Shown here: positions 45,885 to 55,765 of the stretch, piece by piece
How positions within the stretch are numbered: the first letter of the stretch is position 1
Layout: each line of letters starts with the position of its first letter
Assembly: GCF_024347295.1 (NCBI RefSeq)
Contig: NZ_AP025458.1
Coordinates: 186,001-250,000, forward strand
Length of the DNA stretch: 64,000 nucleotides
Origin: Vibrio artabrorum
GTDB lineage: Bacteria; Pseudomonadota; Gammaproteobacteria; Enterobacterales; Vibrionaceae
Reading direction: 5' to 3'
Program-made: the position numbers and the translations under genes
Notes under the pieces: generated by a model
Told to the model about the DNA's origin: nothing
The model's input: the letters and a program-made list of their open reading frames with translations, nothing else
Database searches by the model: none

Positions 45885-46592
45885 ATGCTTAAACCTCTAA
45901 TCATATTCCTTGGTCTTTTTCTTGCTGGTTGTTCTCAGCAGTTTCAAGATGTAAATTCCACTTTTGATGAAGCCTTTTTTAGAAGTTCCGATGTTGAGTT
46001 GTCCAAAGAATACATTCAAACTTTACCTTATTCGAGTATTTATGCGGAAGTGAATGAGCAAGGTAAGATTTTTATGGTCTTGGCGTACGTTGGTAAAAAT
46101 TCGCAAACGGGTGCAGAGCAATTGAAGTGGATGTCTTCTGATAAAGCAATGATCGTCACTGAAAATGGACGTATCGTACAAACTCTATTACTTCCTTACG
46201 ACAATCTTTCAGGTTTGGCATTTCAACCGTTAAATTCGCTCTCGTCTGCAAGCTACTCATCACCAGACTTTGCTTCTGTGTTTGATGTGTCAGCTAATCC
46301 TGGAGCTCAAAAGTGGCAAGCGGTGTACGACTGGCAACCCAATTATCGATTAGGCTATAAAGCGAACATCACCCGAACATACGTGGGAAATGAGACGGTT
46401 GAAACGCCGTTAGCGACTATCGATACCAAGAAGTTCCAAGAAAAAATTAACTTCCCAATGCTAGAGAAAGAGATGACCAACGAATATTGGGTCGACAATA
46501 ACGGTAAAGTAGTCAAAACCATACAGTATTTAGGCCCTGATATGACAAGACTAGAGTTAACCGTGCTTAAGAATTATCAAAGCAATGAATGA
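45885..46592 (+). CDS. YjbF/GfcB family outer-membrane lipoprotein
   Basis: 235 residues. The lipoprotein signal MLKPLIIFLGLFLAGCSQQF has the lipobox LAGC with the lipidated Cys at 16. The mature part is rich in beta-strand patterns (KIFMVLAYVGKNSQ, KWMSSDKAMIVTENGRIV) as in YjbF/GfcB proteins needed for group 4 capsule or Yjb exopolysaccharide secretion. It precedes the GfcC gene by 6 bp. Confidence 0.82.
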   Translation: MLKPLIIFLGLFLAGCSQQFQDVNSTFDEAFFRSSDVELSKEYIQTLPYSSIYAEVNEQGKIFMVLAYVGKNSQTGAEQLKWMSSDKAMIVTENGRIVQTLLLPYDNLSGLAFQPLNSLSSASYSSPDFASVFDVSANPGAQKWQAVYDWQPNYRLGYKANITRTYVGNETVETPLATIDTKKFQEKINFPMLEKEMTNEYWVDNNGKVVKTIQYLGPDMTRLELTVLKNYQSNE

Positions 46593-46598
46593 ACAAGA

Positions 46599-47483
46599 AT
46601 GATGAATTGTATGAGTCACATATCTAAAATGATGGAGAGTCGGTTGCCGGCAGTGAGAGTTCTGTTTATGATGAGCGCACTGTTTTCTCTATGCACAGTA
46701 AGCTACGCTTCTGCAGCTTCTAATCCTAATATTACCTCTGTTGATGAACTTGACAGTTCCTCTTCAGTTAAAACAACAATCGAGCTACCCCTTCAAGGTA
46801 TAGCGCTTGAGTATAAAGCTAACGTCCGACTGCTTCAGGTATTAGACGACGTTAACGCGAATGTTAATGGCAGTCTTGGTTACTTCCCTCTTTCCGCTCA
46901 ACTGTTTGATAAAACCAATACTGAAACTATCGAAGCCAAAAAACGTAATGTTCTGAATCAGCTTGAAGCTTTCGCGGTAGAAGAGCCGGAAGCAACCTTT
47001 GTTCGCCAACAGTTAGCCGCCTTTAAATACCTTAATCGAGTTTTTATTGATTTAGATCGTAATGCTGTTATCTCACAATCAGACAAGAATCCATTACTTG
47101 TTCCAAGTTCGAATCTAAGAAAAACGTCGGCCAGTCAAACTCAAGTGTTTTCTCTATACCTACCACAACGACCCACATCTATTCAGTTGATGGGAGTAAT
47201 GAAAGATTCAGTAAGATTGCATGTGATTGAACATGGAACGTTGAATGATTATCTCGATGCATTACCAAGTGGTTTTGTTGGAGAGTCTGCCGATAAAAGC
47301 GTGGCATATGTTGTTCAGCCAGATGGCGTGGTACAAACCATCCCATATGCTTACTGGAACGAACAGCCAGTTTACTTAGCGCCAGGTGCCATCGTGTTTA
47401 TGGCGTTTTACTCTTTGCCATCAGAATACTCAACGTTGAACCAAGATATCGTTGATTTGTTACGTCATAAGGTTGGCCTGTAA
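46599..47483 (+). CDS. Capsule biosynthesis GfcC family protein (YjbG-like)
   Basis: 294 residues with a signal peptide (hydrophobic 22-42, cleavage near SYASAA); an internal ATG would give a shorter signal. The mature protein has two beta-grasp-like (SLBB-related) regions expected for GfcC, with VRLLQVLDDVNANVNG early and PGAIVFMAFYSLPSE late. GfcC is periplasmic and assists capsule export. Its stop overlaps the ATG of the next gene by one base. Confidence 0.83.
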   Translation: MMNCMSHISKMMESRLPAVRVLFMMSALFSLCTVSYASAASNPNITSVDELDSSSSVKTTIELPLQGIALEYKANVRLLQVLDDVNANVNGSLGYFPLSAQLFDKTNTETIEAKKRNVLNQLEAFAVEEPEATFVRQQLAAFKYLNRVFIDLDRNAVISQSDKNPLLVPSSNLRKTSASQTQVFSLYLPQRPTSIQLMGVMKDSVRLHVIEHGTLNDYLDALPSGFVGESADKSVAYVVQPDGVVQTIPYAYWNEQPVYLAPGAIVFMAFYSLPSEYSTLNQDIVDLLRHKVGL

Positions 47484-49780
47484 TGCTGAAGCAGAAATCA
47501 TTCCCTCTATCGGCAGTGTGTACCTCGGTTATCTGCGCCTTGTTAATGACCAGTAGTGCTTCTGTTTTTGCAGACACGGTTCGTGGTGAAACGCTTGATG
47601 CAAAAACGGTCGTTGATTCTTCTTCGATTCGAGCGGAGAAATCATCATTCAACGATAGCGAATACAGAACATCGCAAATGAACTTTGGTGGGGTTGGCTT
47701 AATGCAAATGCCAACAGGTCGAATGGCACCAGAAGGTGAGTTTAATTTTAGCGCTTCGTTTAATAACGAATACCATTTTTATAATGTAAGCCTACAGGTG
47801 ATGCCTTGGCTTGAAACCACCATTCGTTATACACAAGTACAAGATCTCCTTTATAGCGGTGGGGGGAATCAAAATTGCTCTCAAAACTCATTCAGTGGTT
47901 GTACTAAATACACAGATAAAGGTATTGACTTTAAACTGCGTTTAATCGAAGAGGGGTACTACTTACCGGAAGTGTCGGTAGGTGTGCGTGACTTTGGTGG
48001 TACCGGCCTGTTTGATGGCGAATTTGTCGCGGCAACTAAGCGCTTTGGTCCCGTTGATTTTACCCTGGGCATGGCATGGGGATACATGGGCACCAGTGGC
48101 AACTTTACCAACCCTCTGTGTAAAGCCAGTGATAAGTATTGTAAACGCCCGTCTGATTATAAAGGCAATGGCGGCAGTGTCGATTTTGAGCGTTGGTTTA
48201 AAGGTGATACAGCAATTTATGGTGGCTTTGAATATCAAACCCCTTATAAGCCATTAACCCTGAAGCTTGAATACGATGGTAATGATTATTCTCAAGATTA
48301 CCCCGTAGTGCGTGGTAGTGTCGACATGACACAACACACGCCTTGGAACGTTGGCGCTGTGTATCACTTTGCCGATTGGGGGGAAGCTAAAGTGAGCTAT
48401 GAGCGAGGTGATACTTTAACCCTTGGTTTTGATTTCTCGACCAATTTTAATGAAATGTATTCTGTGTGGCGAGATACTGAAACAGCAGAATTGCGCCCAA
48501 GCGGTGTCGAAACGGTTGATGATATTAACATGGCAGCCCTTGCTAAAGAGCTTGAAACGATCGCTGGCTATGAACAAGCGCAAATCTTGATTGACGATAA
48601 CAGTATTGTGGTAAAGGGTAGTCAGGTTAAGTACCGAGACAGAGATATCGCCCTTGAACGCGGTGCGACCGTGATTGCGAATGCGGTACCGAGTTACATC
48701 GATACCTATAAAATCATCGAAAACGATAAATCGATGGAACTCACCGAGACAACGGTAGATGCTCAAGCATTCAAAGCGGCGGCTAACAATCATTACCTTA
48801 ATGCTCAAACCAGTGACGCAACAAACACTCACGAACCAGAGCGTAAGAAATCCGTGATTTATCTCGATGGGCGTGAGCGATTCGATGTGTCGATTTCACC
48901 AAACCTAGCTCAGTCGTTTGGTTCGGCCGAAAACTTCTACTTGTACAGTTTGGGCTTATACACCAAAGCTTCATTTTGGGCGTTAAACAATGTCGAACTG
49001 TCGGGCTCTCTTTACGTCAACTTAGTTGATAACTACGATAAGTTTAATTACGAAATCCCATCTGACGGCACAGACCAAACGCCAAGAGTAAGAACCTTGT
49101 TCCGCTCTTACGTTGACGAGCCAGTTCGCTTAGATCGCTTACAATTGACTTGGTTTGAAGACTATGGCAGCGGTGTCTACACCCAAGCTTATGGTGGTTA
49201 CCTCGAGAGCATGTTTGCGGGCGTGGGTGGCGAAATCCTTTATCGACCATTCAACCAAAACTGGGCAATTGGTGCAGACATGACCGCCATTAGCCAGCGA
49301 GATCCAGAAAGCTGGTTTGGCACGTTTGATCAAGAGATCCAAGTCAACCCGAGCGACAGTAGCCGAACGTATAAAGTGGTCGATAAAGGTACGACTGGCT
49401 TTATTACCGGTTACTACATACCACAATGGGATTTCTTGAGCAATACACTACTTAAAGTCGGTGTGGGTAAATTCCTTGCGGGTGATATCGGTACTCGTAT
49501 CGATTTCTCTAAGCAGTTCAAGAGTGGTGTGATAGCTGGCGCATTTGTCAGTTTAACCGACATGACAACAGAAGAGTACGGTGAAGGCAGTTATACCAAA
49601 GGTTTCTATGTATCAATTCCGTTTGATTTGATCACTGTAAAACCAAGCTCAAGCCGTGCTGGCTTTACTTGGTTACCGATCACGCGTGACGGCGGCCAAG
49701 TGCTGAACAAGCAATACAACTTGTTCGACCAAACCGACGCTCGCTCACCTTGGTTCCAAAGACCAAGCAGCGTGAAATAG
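47483..49780 (+). CDS. YjbH/GfcD family outer-membrane beta-barrel protein
   Basis: 765 residues with a signal peptide (residues 1-30). NFGGVGLMQMPTGRMAPEGE is the YjbH family opening, and the rest has alternating aromatic/polar strands as in large outer-membrane barrels (EFNFSASFNNEYHFYNVSL; PWFQRPSSVK at the end). WbfB proteins of Vibrio capsule loci belong to the same family. It is the fourth gene of the locus and directly precedes the ops-bearing gap before wza. Confidence 0.87.
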   Translation: MLKQKSFPLSAVCTSVICALLMTSSASVFADTVRGETLDAKTVVDSSSIRAEKSSFNDSEYRTSQMNFGGVGLMQMPTGRMAPEGEFNFSASFNNEYHFYNVSLQVMPWLETTIRYTQVQDLLYSGGGNQNCSQNSFSGCTKYTDKGIDFKLRLIEEGYYLPEVSVGVRDFGGTGLFDGEFVAATKRFGPVDFTLGMAWGYMGTSGNFTNPLCKASDKYCKRPSDYKGNGGSVDFERWFKGDTAIYGGFEYQTPYKPLTLKLEYDGNDYSQDYPVVRGSVDMTQHTPWNVGAVYHFADWGEAKVSYERGDTLTLGFDFSTNFNEMYSVWRDTETAELRPSGVETVDDINMAALAKELETIAGYEQAQILIDDNSIVVKGSQVKYRDRDIALERGATVIANAVPSYIDTYKIIENDKSMELTETTVDAQAFKAAANNHYLNAQTSDATNTHEPERKKSVIYLDGRERFDVSISPNLAQSFGSAENFYLYSLGLYTKASFWALNNVELSGSLYVNLVDNYDKFNYEIPSDGTDQTPRVRTLFRSYVDEPVRLDRLQLTWFEDYGSGVYTQAYGGYLESMFAGVGGEILYRPFNQNWAIGADMTAISQRDPESWFGTFDQEIQVNPSDSSRTYKVVDKGTTGFITGYYIPQWDFLSNTLLKVGVGKFLAGDIGTRIDFSKQFKSGVIAGAFVSLTDMTTEEYGEGSYTKGFYVSIPFDLITVKPSSSRAGFTWLPITRDGGQVLNKQYNLFDQTDARSPWFQRPSSVK

Positions 49781-50204
49781 AATGAAAATCAGATTCGAGC
49801 AACGAGTAACGGGATGCGAAGTACAGGGAAAGAGCCGTATCTTGCTACTTGCATCTGCTCCTAAACCATTCAGCAGGTTGAAAAATAATCACAGTTTGTG
49901 GATAATGCCTACGAATGAAACTAACCATATACAAGCAAAATTTTTGCTACGTTTTGGGTTTTGGATGAAACACGCCTATTCATATTTTATATTGATAGAA
50001 ATAAATTAACTACGCGGTATGGTATCGTGGAATATCAGTGGGCGGTAGCGTTCCTATCTTTGATATTAGGATGGAAGCGAGATCACGGTAATAGATCTCC
50101 TTAACTCTCTTAAATACTGCATAGCTGATAAGATTATTTGTTCAAACTTCTTTGGGTGTCCTTTGGGATATCACGACACATTCCGTTTCTATGACTTGGT
50201 TAAC
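49781..50204. promoter_or_regulatory. 424-bp gap upstream of wza with an ops element
   Basis: No gene supported; a 75-codon open frame from 49782 has no good start or domain. The ops element at 50041 marks this as the leader of the wza-wzb-wzc transcript. A hairpin CCTATCTTTGATATTAGG follows the ops core at 50053-50070. Confidence 0.55.
50041..50052 (+). promoter_or_regulatory. ops element (JUMPStart core) before wza
   Basis: GGCGGTAGCGTT matches the ops consensus and is identical over 11 bases to the site at 10456. It lies 153 bp before the wza start in an untranslated region. RfaH loading here is inferred from enterobacterial systems. Confidence 0.75.
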
Positions 50205-51338
50205 ATGAAGACTAATAAATATCGTCTCCTTTTGGCGCTACTTCCAGCACTGCTTACAGGGTGCGCGACTCCAGGAACTCACCTTTCTACTGGCAACAAG
50301 AATGTGATTCAGCCTTCAGGGGAACAGCAAGAATCTGATATTTCTGATGTGGTCAATCTTTACCCACTCACGGCTCAGTCTGTATCTAGCTATCGAAATG
50401 AAACTTTATCGGTTGCACAAGCAAACCCGGAACTTGATGTTGATATTGCCAAATATGAATATCAAGTGGGTGTTGGTGATATCTTGAATATTACCATTTG
50501 GGATCACCCTGAGTTGACGATACCGGCAGGCTCTTACCGTAGTAGCACAGAAGCGGGTAACTGGGTTCATGCCGATGGTACTATCTTCTATCCGTACATT
50601 GGTACCGTCGAAGTAGCCGGAAAAACTGTTCGCGAAGTGCGTACTGATATTGAAAATCGTTTAGCTAAATACATCGAAAGCCCTCAAGTTGATGTTAACG
50701 TAGCGGCTTTCCGCTCTAAGAAAGTCTATATTACGGGTGAAGTCTCTAAACCTGGCCAGCAGCCAATCACTAATATCCCATTAACATTACTGGATGCCGT
50801 GAACCGTTCGGGTGGTTTATCTGAAGATGCTGATTGGCGTCATGTTTCAGTAACCCGTAATGGCGTGGAAGAAAACCTTTCGCTTTATGGTTTAATGCAA
50901 CGTGGTGACCTAACGCAAAACCGCTTACTGCAAGCGGGTGATATTGTTCACGTGCCTCGTAACGATAACCAGAAAGTCTTCGTGATGGGTGAAGTGAAAG
51001 AACCTAAGGTATTGAAGATTGATCGCGTAGGAATGAGCCTGACAGAAGCATTGAGTAATGTTGGTGGTATCAATGAGCTCACTGCCGATGCAACGGGTGT
51101 GTTTGTAATCCGAACTTCAGATGATAAATCAGAACGGATGGCGGACATCTACCAACTGAATATCGAAGATGCTTCAGCCTTGGTGATTGGCACCGAGTTT
51201 GATTTAAAGCCTTACGACATTGTTTATGTAACGGCAGCGCCAATCAGTCGCTGGAACCGTGTTATTGGCCAGTTGCTTCCAACCATCAATGGATTTAACA
51301 ATCTAACAGAAGGTATGTTGCGCGTTCGTAATTGGTAA
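50205..51338 (+). CDS. wza: Outer-membrane polysaccharide export protein Wza
   Basis: 377 residues from ATG 50205; the in-frame TTG at 50163 is rejected because the signal peptide begins at MKTNKYRLLLALLPALLTGC, whose lipobox LTGC fits a lipoprotein. The Poly_export domain (YQVGVGDILNITIWDHPEL) and SLBB domains (KVYITGEVSKPGQQPITNIP; KVFVMGEVKEPKVLKI) follow, and the C-terminal amphipathic helix (NRVIGQLLPTINGFNNLTEG) would form the outer-membrane pore. Confidence 0.95.
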   Translation: MKTNKYRLLLALLPALLTGCATPGTHLSTGNKNVIQPSGEQQESDISDVVNLYPLTAQSVSSYRNETLSVAQANPELDVDIAKYEYQVGVGDILNITIWDHPELTIPAGSYRSSTEAGNWVHADGTIFYPYIGTVEVAGKTVREVRTDIENRLAKYIESPQVDVNVAAFRSKKVYITGEVSKPGQQPITNIPLTLLDAVNRSGGLSEDADWRHVSVTRNGVEENLSLYGLMQRGDLTQNRLLQAGDIVHVPRNDNQKVFVMGEVKEPKVLKIDRVGMSLTEALSNVGGINELTADATGVFVIRTSDDKSERMADIYQLNIEDASALVIGTEFDLKPYDIVYVTAAPISRWNRVIGQLLPTINGFNNLTEGMLRVRNW

Positions 51339-51353
51339 CAAGCCCAGTTTGAT

Positions 51354-51389
51354 AATCAGGTTGCATGTTTGCGTGCAACCTGATTTTTC
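51354..51389 (+). terminator. Intrinsic terminator between wza and wzb
   Basis: AATCAGGTTGCA (51354-51365) and TGCAACCTGATT (51374-51385) form a perfect 12-bp stem with an 8-base loop and a short T run. Read-through (possibly RfaH-assisted) or a separate promoter in 51390-51458 would be needed for wzb. Confidence 0.75.
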
Positions 51390-51458
51390 ATATTTATAAT
51401 GGTGCCAGGTTTATAAATACGCTCGGTTTACGAAACAACTAACGTTATTAAGTGAATT

Positions 51459-51899
51459 ATGTTTAATAAAATTTTGGTGGTGTGCGTCGGTAATATTTGC
51501 CGCTCACCGACTGGAGAACGTGTTCTTCAAAAATTGCTTCCCAATAAAGAAGTGGCCTCCGCAGGTATTGCTGCCGAAAAAAGTCGTTTAATTGGTAAAC
51601 CCGCAGATGAAACGGCGACGTTGATTGCCTCTGAAAATGGTGTCGATGTTGAAAATCATCAGTCTCAACAAGTCACACCGCAGCTTTGTGCTCAGTATGA
51701 TTTAATATTGGTGATGGAAAAGGGCCATTTAGAAGCGCTTACTCAAATATCACCGGAAGCGCGTGGTAAAACTATGCTATTTGGTCAGTGGATTGGTCAG
51801 AAAGACATTCCCGATCCGTATCGTCAAAGCCGTGAAGCATTTGAGCATGCTTATAAGTTGATTGACGAAAGTGCACAAGCTTGGGCGAAAAAACTGTAA
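51459..51899 (+). CDS. wzb: Low-molecular-weight protein-tyrosine phosphatase Wzb
   Basis: 146 residues. The P-loop VCVGNICRSPT gives nucleophile Cys9 and Arg15, and the general acid lies in IPDPYRQS near residue 117. It removes phosphate from the C-terminal tyrosines of Wzc. It stands between wza and wzc, the standard order. Confidence 0.95.
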   Translation: MFNKILVVCVGNICRSPTGERVLQKLLPNKEVASAGIAAEKSRLIGKPADETATLIASENGVDVENHQSQQVTPQLCAQYDLILVMEKGHLEALTQISPEARGKTMLFGQWIGQKDIPDPYRQSREAFEHAYKLIDESAQAWAKKL

Positions 51900-52020
51900 T
51901 TTAGTTTTGATATACTGTCGCTAAGTTATGCACTGCACATCGATAGAATTACTTAAGGGTAAAGGGGCGTAAGTCGTACGTTATTTACCTTCAAATATTA
52001 GTTTAGGAAGTCGCAATCTG

Positions 52021-54192
52021 ATGACAACACAACCATATCAGCAATCACACACAGATAACTCTGATGAGATAGATTTAGGAATACTGCTTGGCATTCTGCT
52101 GGACGCTAAATGGTTAATCATACTGACCACATTCGCTTTTGCTGTGTTTGGTATTGCGTTTGCTCTGCTTTCAACACCAATATACAAAGCCGATGCATTG
52201 ATTCAGATTGAAGAGAAGAGCTCTGGTGGCATTTCATCGATGGTTGGTGACATGGGCGAGTTGTTCTCTCAAGAATCTTCTGCGACGACGGAAATTGAGA
52301 TCATCAAATCTCGTATGATCTTGGGTGAAACGGTTGATAAGTTTAACCTCACTACTGTGATATCGCCTAATTATGTACCTATTGTTGGTAAAGGTTTTGC
52401 TCGCTTAACTGGCGATATCAACCACATCACAGTGAATCGCTTTACCTTGCCAAGCCATGCAAGCGGTTATAGGCACACGATTCAAATTCTTGATGCTGAA
52501 AAAGGCACTTATCAGCTCGTGCGTGACGATGAACGCGTTATCTTGAAGGGGAAAGTGGGTGAACTCGCGGCAGCCGACGGCTACAGCTTGTTTGTTGCTG
52601 GCTTTGAATCATATAATGGCTTTGAATTTACCATTGGCAAACGCAGCCGATTAGAAGCCATTGAATGGTTAAAATCTTCTTTGTCTCTATCTGAGCAAGG
52701 TAGGCAAACAGGCATTTTGAATTTAAGCTTTGAAGGTGAAAACAAACAGCAGATCTCTGAAATCCTTAATCACATTAGCCGGATCTATTTCTTACAAAAC
52801 GTGAAGCGTAACTCAGCAGAAGCTGAGAAGAGCCTCTCTTTCTTAAATAGTCATCTTCCGAGTATTAAAGCTGAGTTAACCGGCTATGAAGACGTACTAA
52901 ACAATTACCGCCAAAAGAATGAATCGATCGATTTGGGCTTAGAAGCACAATCTACCCTAAAGACAATGGTAGAGCTTGAAGCGCAGTTGAATGAATTGAC
53001 GTTTAAAGAGAGTGATATCAGCCAGCGTTTTACTAAAGATCACCCAGCGTATAAATCACTGATTGATAAACGCAAAACGTTATTGGATGAGCGAGAACGC
53101 CTAAACAAGCAAGTACAGAAGCTGCCAAAAACACAACGTGAAGTACTGCGTATGAAACGTGATGTTGAAGTAAGCCAACAAATATACATCCAGTTATTAA
53201 ACAAGGTTCAAGAGCTCAGCATTATCAAAGCCAGTACGGTCGGTAACGTTCGTATCTTAGATGATGCCCAAGTGTATGCTGGCGCCGTTAGACCTAAGAA
53301 GCCGCTAATTGTTGTATTGGCGACACTATTGGGGGGCATGTTAAGTGTGGCGTTTGTGTTAGTGAAAGCGGCGTTCCACCGCGGTGTGGAAAGCCCAGAT
53401 CAAATTGAACAAATTGGCCTTCCTGTTTATGCAGCGGTACCTAAATCTGATTTACAAATTAAGCTAACTAATCGCTTTAAATCGAAGAAACAGAAGACTA
53501 AGGATACTCAAGCACTGCTTGCCGAATCTAACCCTGCGGACCTTTCGGTTGAAGCGCTGCGTGGCCTGCGTACCAGCTTGCATTTTGCGATGCTGGAAGC
53601 GAAAAATAACATCCTGATGATTTCAGGCCCTGCGCCGGGCATTGGTAAATCATTCATCTCGACCAACTTTGCCGCAGTAGCCGCTAAAACAGGTCAAAAA
53701 GTGCTGTTGATTGATGCCGATATGCGTAAAGGTTACCTACAGCAAAGTTTCGGTGTGAACTGGGACAACGGTCTTTCGGATCTGTTAAGTAGCAAGGCAG
53801 AATTCGCTCAGTCAGTGAAGTCGACCCCAGTTGAAAACCTAGAAATCATTACCCGCGGCCAAGTACCACCAAACCCATCTGAGCTGCTGATGCACCCGCG
53901 CTTTGCAGAGTTAATGGAATGGTCATCAAAAGAGTATGACCTGGTGATTATCGATACCCCACCAATACTGGCGGTAACCGACCCAAGCATTGTTGGTGCC
54001 TTCGCTGGCACCACATTAATGGTGGCGCGTTACGGCCAAAACACCGTAAAAGAGATCGACGTTGCTCGTAATCGTTTCGAACAATCGGGTATCGAAGTGA
54101 AAGGAGTTATCTTCAACGCCATCGAGAAAAAAGCATCAAGCTCGTATGGCTACGGTTACTATAACTACGCGTATTCTAGTGATAAAAAATAG
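52021..54192 (+). CDS. wzc: Polysaccharide co-polymerase/tyrosine autokinase Wzc
   Basis: 723 residues, usual for gram-negative BY-kinases. Two membrane helices (about 32-52 and 426-446) flank a periplasmic coiled-coil Wzz domain. The kinase part has Walker A GPAPGIGKSF, Walker A' LLIDADMRKG and Walker B VIIDTPP. The tail SSYGYGYYNYAYSSDKK is the tyrosine cluster that is phosphorylated. It controls polymer length and export through Wza. Confidence 0.96.
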   Translation: MTTQPYQQSHTDNSDEIDLGILLGILLDAKWLIILTTFAFAVFGIAFALLSTPIYKADALIQIEEKSSGGISSMVGDMGELFSQESSATTEIEIIKSRMILGETVDKFNLTTVISPNYVPIVGKGFARLTGDINHITVNRFTLPSHASGYRHTIQILDAEKGTYQLVRDDERVILKGKVGELAAADGYSLFVAGFESYNGFEFTIGKRSRLEAIEWLKSSLSLSEQGRQTGILNLSFEGENKQQISEILNHISRIYFLQNVKRNSAEAEKSLSFLNSHLPSIKAELTGYEDVLNNYRQKNESIDLGLEAQSTLKTMVELEAQLNELTFKESDISQRFTKDHPAYKSLIDKRKTLLDERERLNKQVQKLPKTQREVLRMKRDVEVSQQIYIQLLNKVQELSIIKASTVGNVRILDDAQVYAGAVRPKKPLIVVLATLLGGMLSVAFVLVKAAFHRGVESPDQIEQIGLPVYAAVPKSDLQIKLTNRFKSKKQKTKDTQALLAESNPADLSVEALRGLRTSLHFAMLEAKNNILMISGPAPGIGKSFISTNFAAVAAKTGQKVLLIDADMRKGYLQQSFGVNWDNGLSDLLSSKAEFAQSVKSTPVENLEIITRGQVPPNPSELLMHPRFAELMEWSSKEYDLVIIDTPPILAVTDPSIVGAFAGTTLMVARYGQNTVKEIDVARNRFEQSGIEVKGVIFNAIEKKASSSYGYGYYNYAYSSDKK

Positions 54193-54279
54193 AGTTTAAG
54201 ATCCGGTACGGGGTGTGGTGACATATCAAGTTATTCCAAACTTGAATGCCAAAAATTTCTGGAAGCTGTTCCTAGCTAC

Positions 54280-55611
54280 TCATATTGTTTTAGCCCTCAC
54301 GCGAAGTGCAAAGCAATACCCTGAAACACCGCCGACAATGTTCCCCAAGGCTAAGCCTATAAATAGTCCTTCGACGCCATTGATTTGGCTGCCTATCCAC
54401 GCAAAGGGCAAGGCAAAGACAAACAAACGCATAAAGCTCCATTGAAAGGCTTTCAGTGGTTGATGCATGGCATTCATCCCACTGATCAGCATCATCACAA
54501 TACCTTGGAACCCATAGCTAAACGGAACGACTAATAGGTAATGCCACAAAATGCCTCGTACGGATTCTTCTTGAGAAAACAGGGCGGACAAAGGAGTGCT
54601 TAGCGGCACCATCATTAAGAAAATCAAACCTTGGAACAGCACGGCAAAACGCATACTGAGAAACAGTGCCTTAAAGCTGCGTTGAGGGTTGTTGGCACCA
54701 AAGTTTTGCGCCATAAAAGGGGTAAGAGCCGAAGTCAGAGACATTAGCACAATGATAAGAATGGATTCAATCCGCTGGGCAGCGCCATAAGCGGCCACGG
54801 CTTCGGTCCCTTGTTTGGCAAGCATCATCATAATAATAGCCCCCGCCAATGGATTAAGGGCATTTGAGAGTGCCGCAGGGGTGCCGATAGTCAGTATTTG
54901 GTGCCAGTCGCCAAGGATGCTTTTGACATTGGGTAAAGCCAGAAGTTTCTCTCGTTTAATCAAGATATACAGCGAACAGCACAGAGCACCAAACCAACTA
55001 AACCCACTGGCAATTGCAGCACCTTGAATCCCTAATTCAGGGAATGGGCCATATCCAAAAATGAGCAGAGGGTCGAGAATGCCGTTGATTAGCCCTGCCA
55101 GCATCATAATTTTAGCGGGTGTTTTGGTATCGCCACTGGCGCGAATGGCACTGTTGCCTGCCATTGGGATGACCAATAAAGGAATGGTGGCATACCAGAG
55201 CAGCATGTAGTCTGAAATCAGAGGCAGTAAATCAGACTCTGCCCCCAATAAAGTAAACAAAGGTTCGAGCGAGACAATGCCAATGGCGGAAGCGCAACAG
55301 ACCAGAAGTATCGCGAGTAATAATCCATGGCAGGTAAATCTTGCCGCATTATGGGCACAACCTTGTCCTAACAGGCGACCAATGCACGTAGAAAGTCCGA
55401 TCCCAATGCCCATAGTAATACAGTTGATAGCGAAGGTGATGGGGAAGGTAAAACTCACCGCCGCAAGCGCTTGGGTACCAAGCAATGAGATAAAGAAGGT
55501 ATCGACAAGGTTGAACATCAAGATCGCCACCATACCGAATATGGTCGGTATGGACATAGTACGCAGTGTACTCTCAATGGGGGCCGTTAATAGCCCGTGC
55601 TTATCTTGCAT
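54280..55611 (-). CDS. MATE family efflux transporter
   Basis: 443 residues from ATG 55611 (an in-frame upstream GTG at 55698 would add an unconserved 29 residues). About 12 hydrophobic helices; NorM/DinF-type features are SIPTIFGMVAILMFNLVDTF, AIRASGDTKTPAKIMMLAGL and NGILDPLLIFGYGPFPELG. It likely exchanges cations for drugs or metabolites at the inner membrane. It is convergent with wzc and divergent from wzz, interrupting the polysaccharide genes. It is not likely to be a Wzx, which would not have the paired MatE pattern. Confidence 0.88.
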   Translation of the reverse strand: MQDKHGLLTAPIESTLRTMSIPTIFGMVAILMFNLVDTFFISLLGTQALAAVSFTFPITFAINCITMGIGIGLSTCIGRLLGQGCAHNAARFTCHGLLLAILLVCCASAIGIVSLEPLFTLLGAESDLLPLISDYMLLWYATIPLLVIPMAGNSAIRASGDTKTPAKIMMLAGLINGILDPLLIFGYGPFPELGIQGAAIASGFSWFGALCCSLYILIKREKLLALPNVKSILGDWHQILTIGTPAALSNALNPLAGAIIMMMLAKQGTEAVAAYGAAQRIESILIIVLMSLTSALTPFMAQNFGANNPQRSFKALFLSMRFAVLFQGLIFLMMVPLSTPLSALFSQEESVRGILWHYLLVVPFSYGFQGIVMMLISGMNAMHQPLKAFQWSFMRLFVFALPFAWIGSQINGVEGLFIGLALGNIVGGVSGYCFALRVRAKTI

Positions 55612-55765
55612 GTAAAACGCCGATTGAACTAGAATGTGGTTAGGATACCGTGAATTGTGAGTAGTCTGAAGATTGCTTTCATAAAGTTTACAAGTCACAC
55701 AATACTAACAGCATACGGTGTGATAGCATTCTGCCGTTATTAATTTATGTTTTGAGAGATTTAAA

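Noticed and set aside
47963..48832. Long antisense frames within the YjbH-like gene
   Set aside because: Shadows of a well-supported 765-residue gene.
49782..50009. 75-codon frame after the YjbH-like gene
   Set aside because: No ribosome-binding site or recognisable domain, and it lies in the leader with the ops element.
54280..55611. The MATE protein as a second O-unit flippase
   Set aside because: Its two-fold MatE pattern and NorM-like segments fit a multidrug transporter better than a Wzx, and a Wzx candidate exists at 18447.
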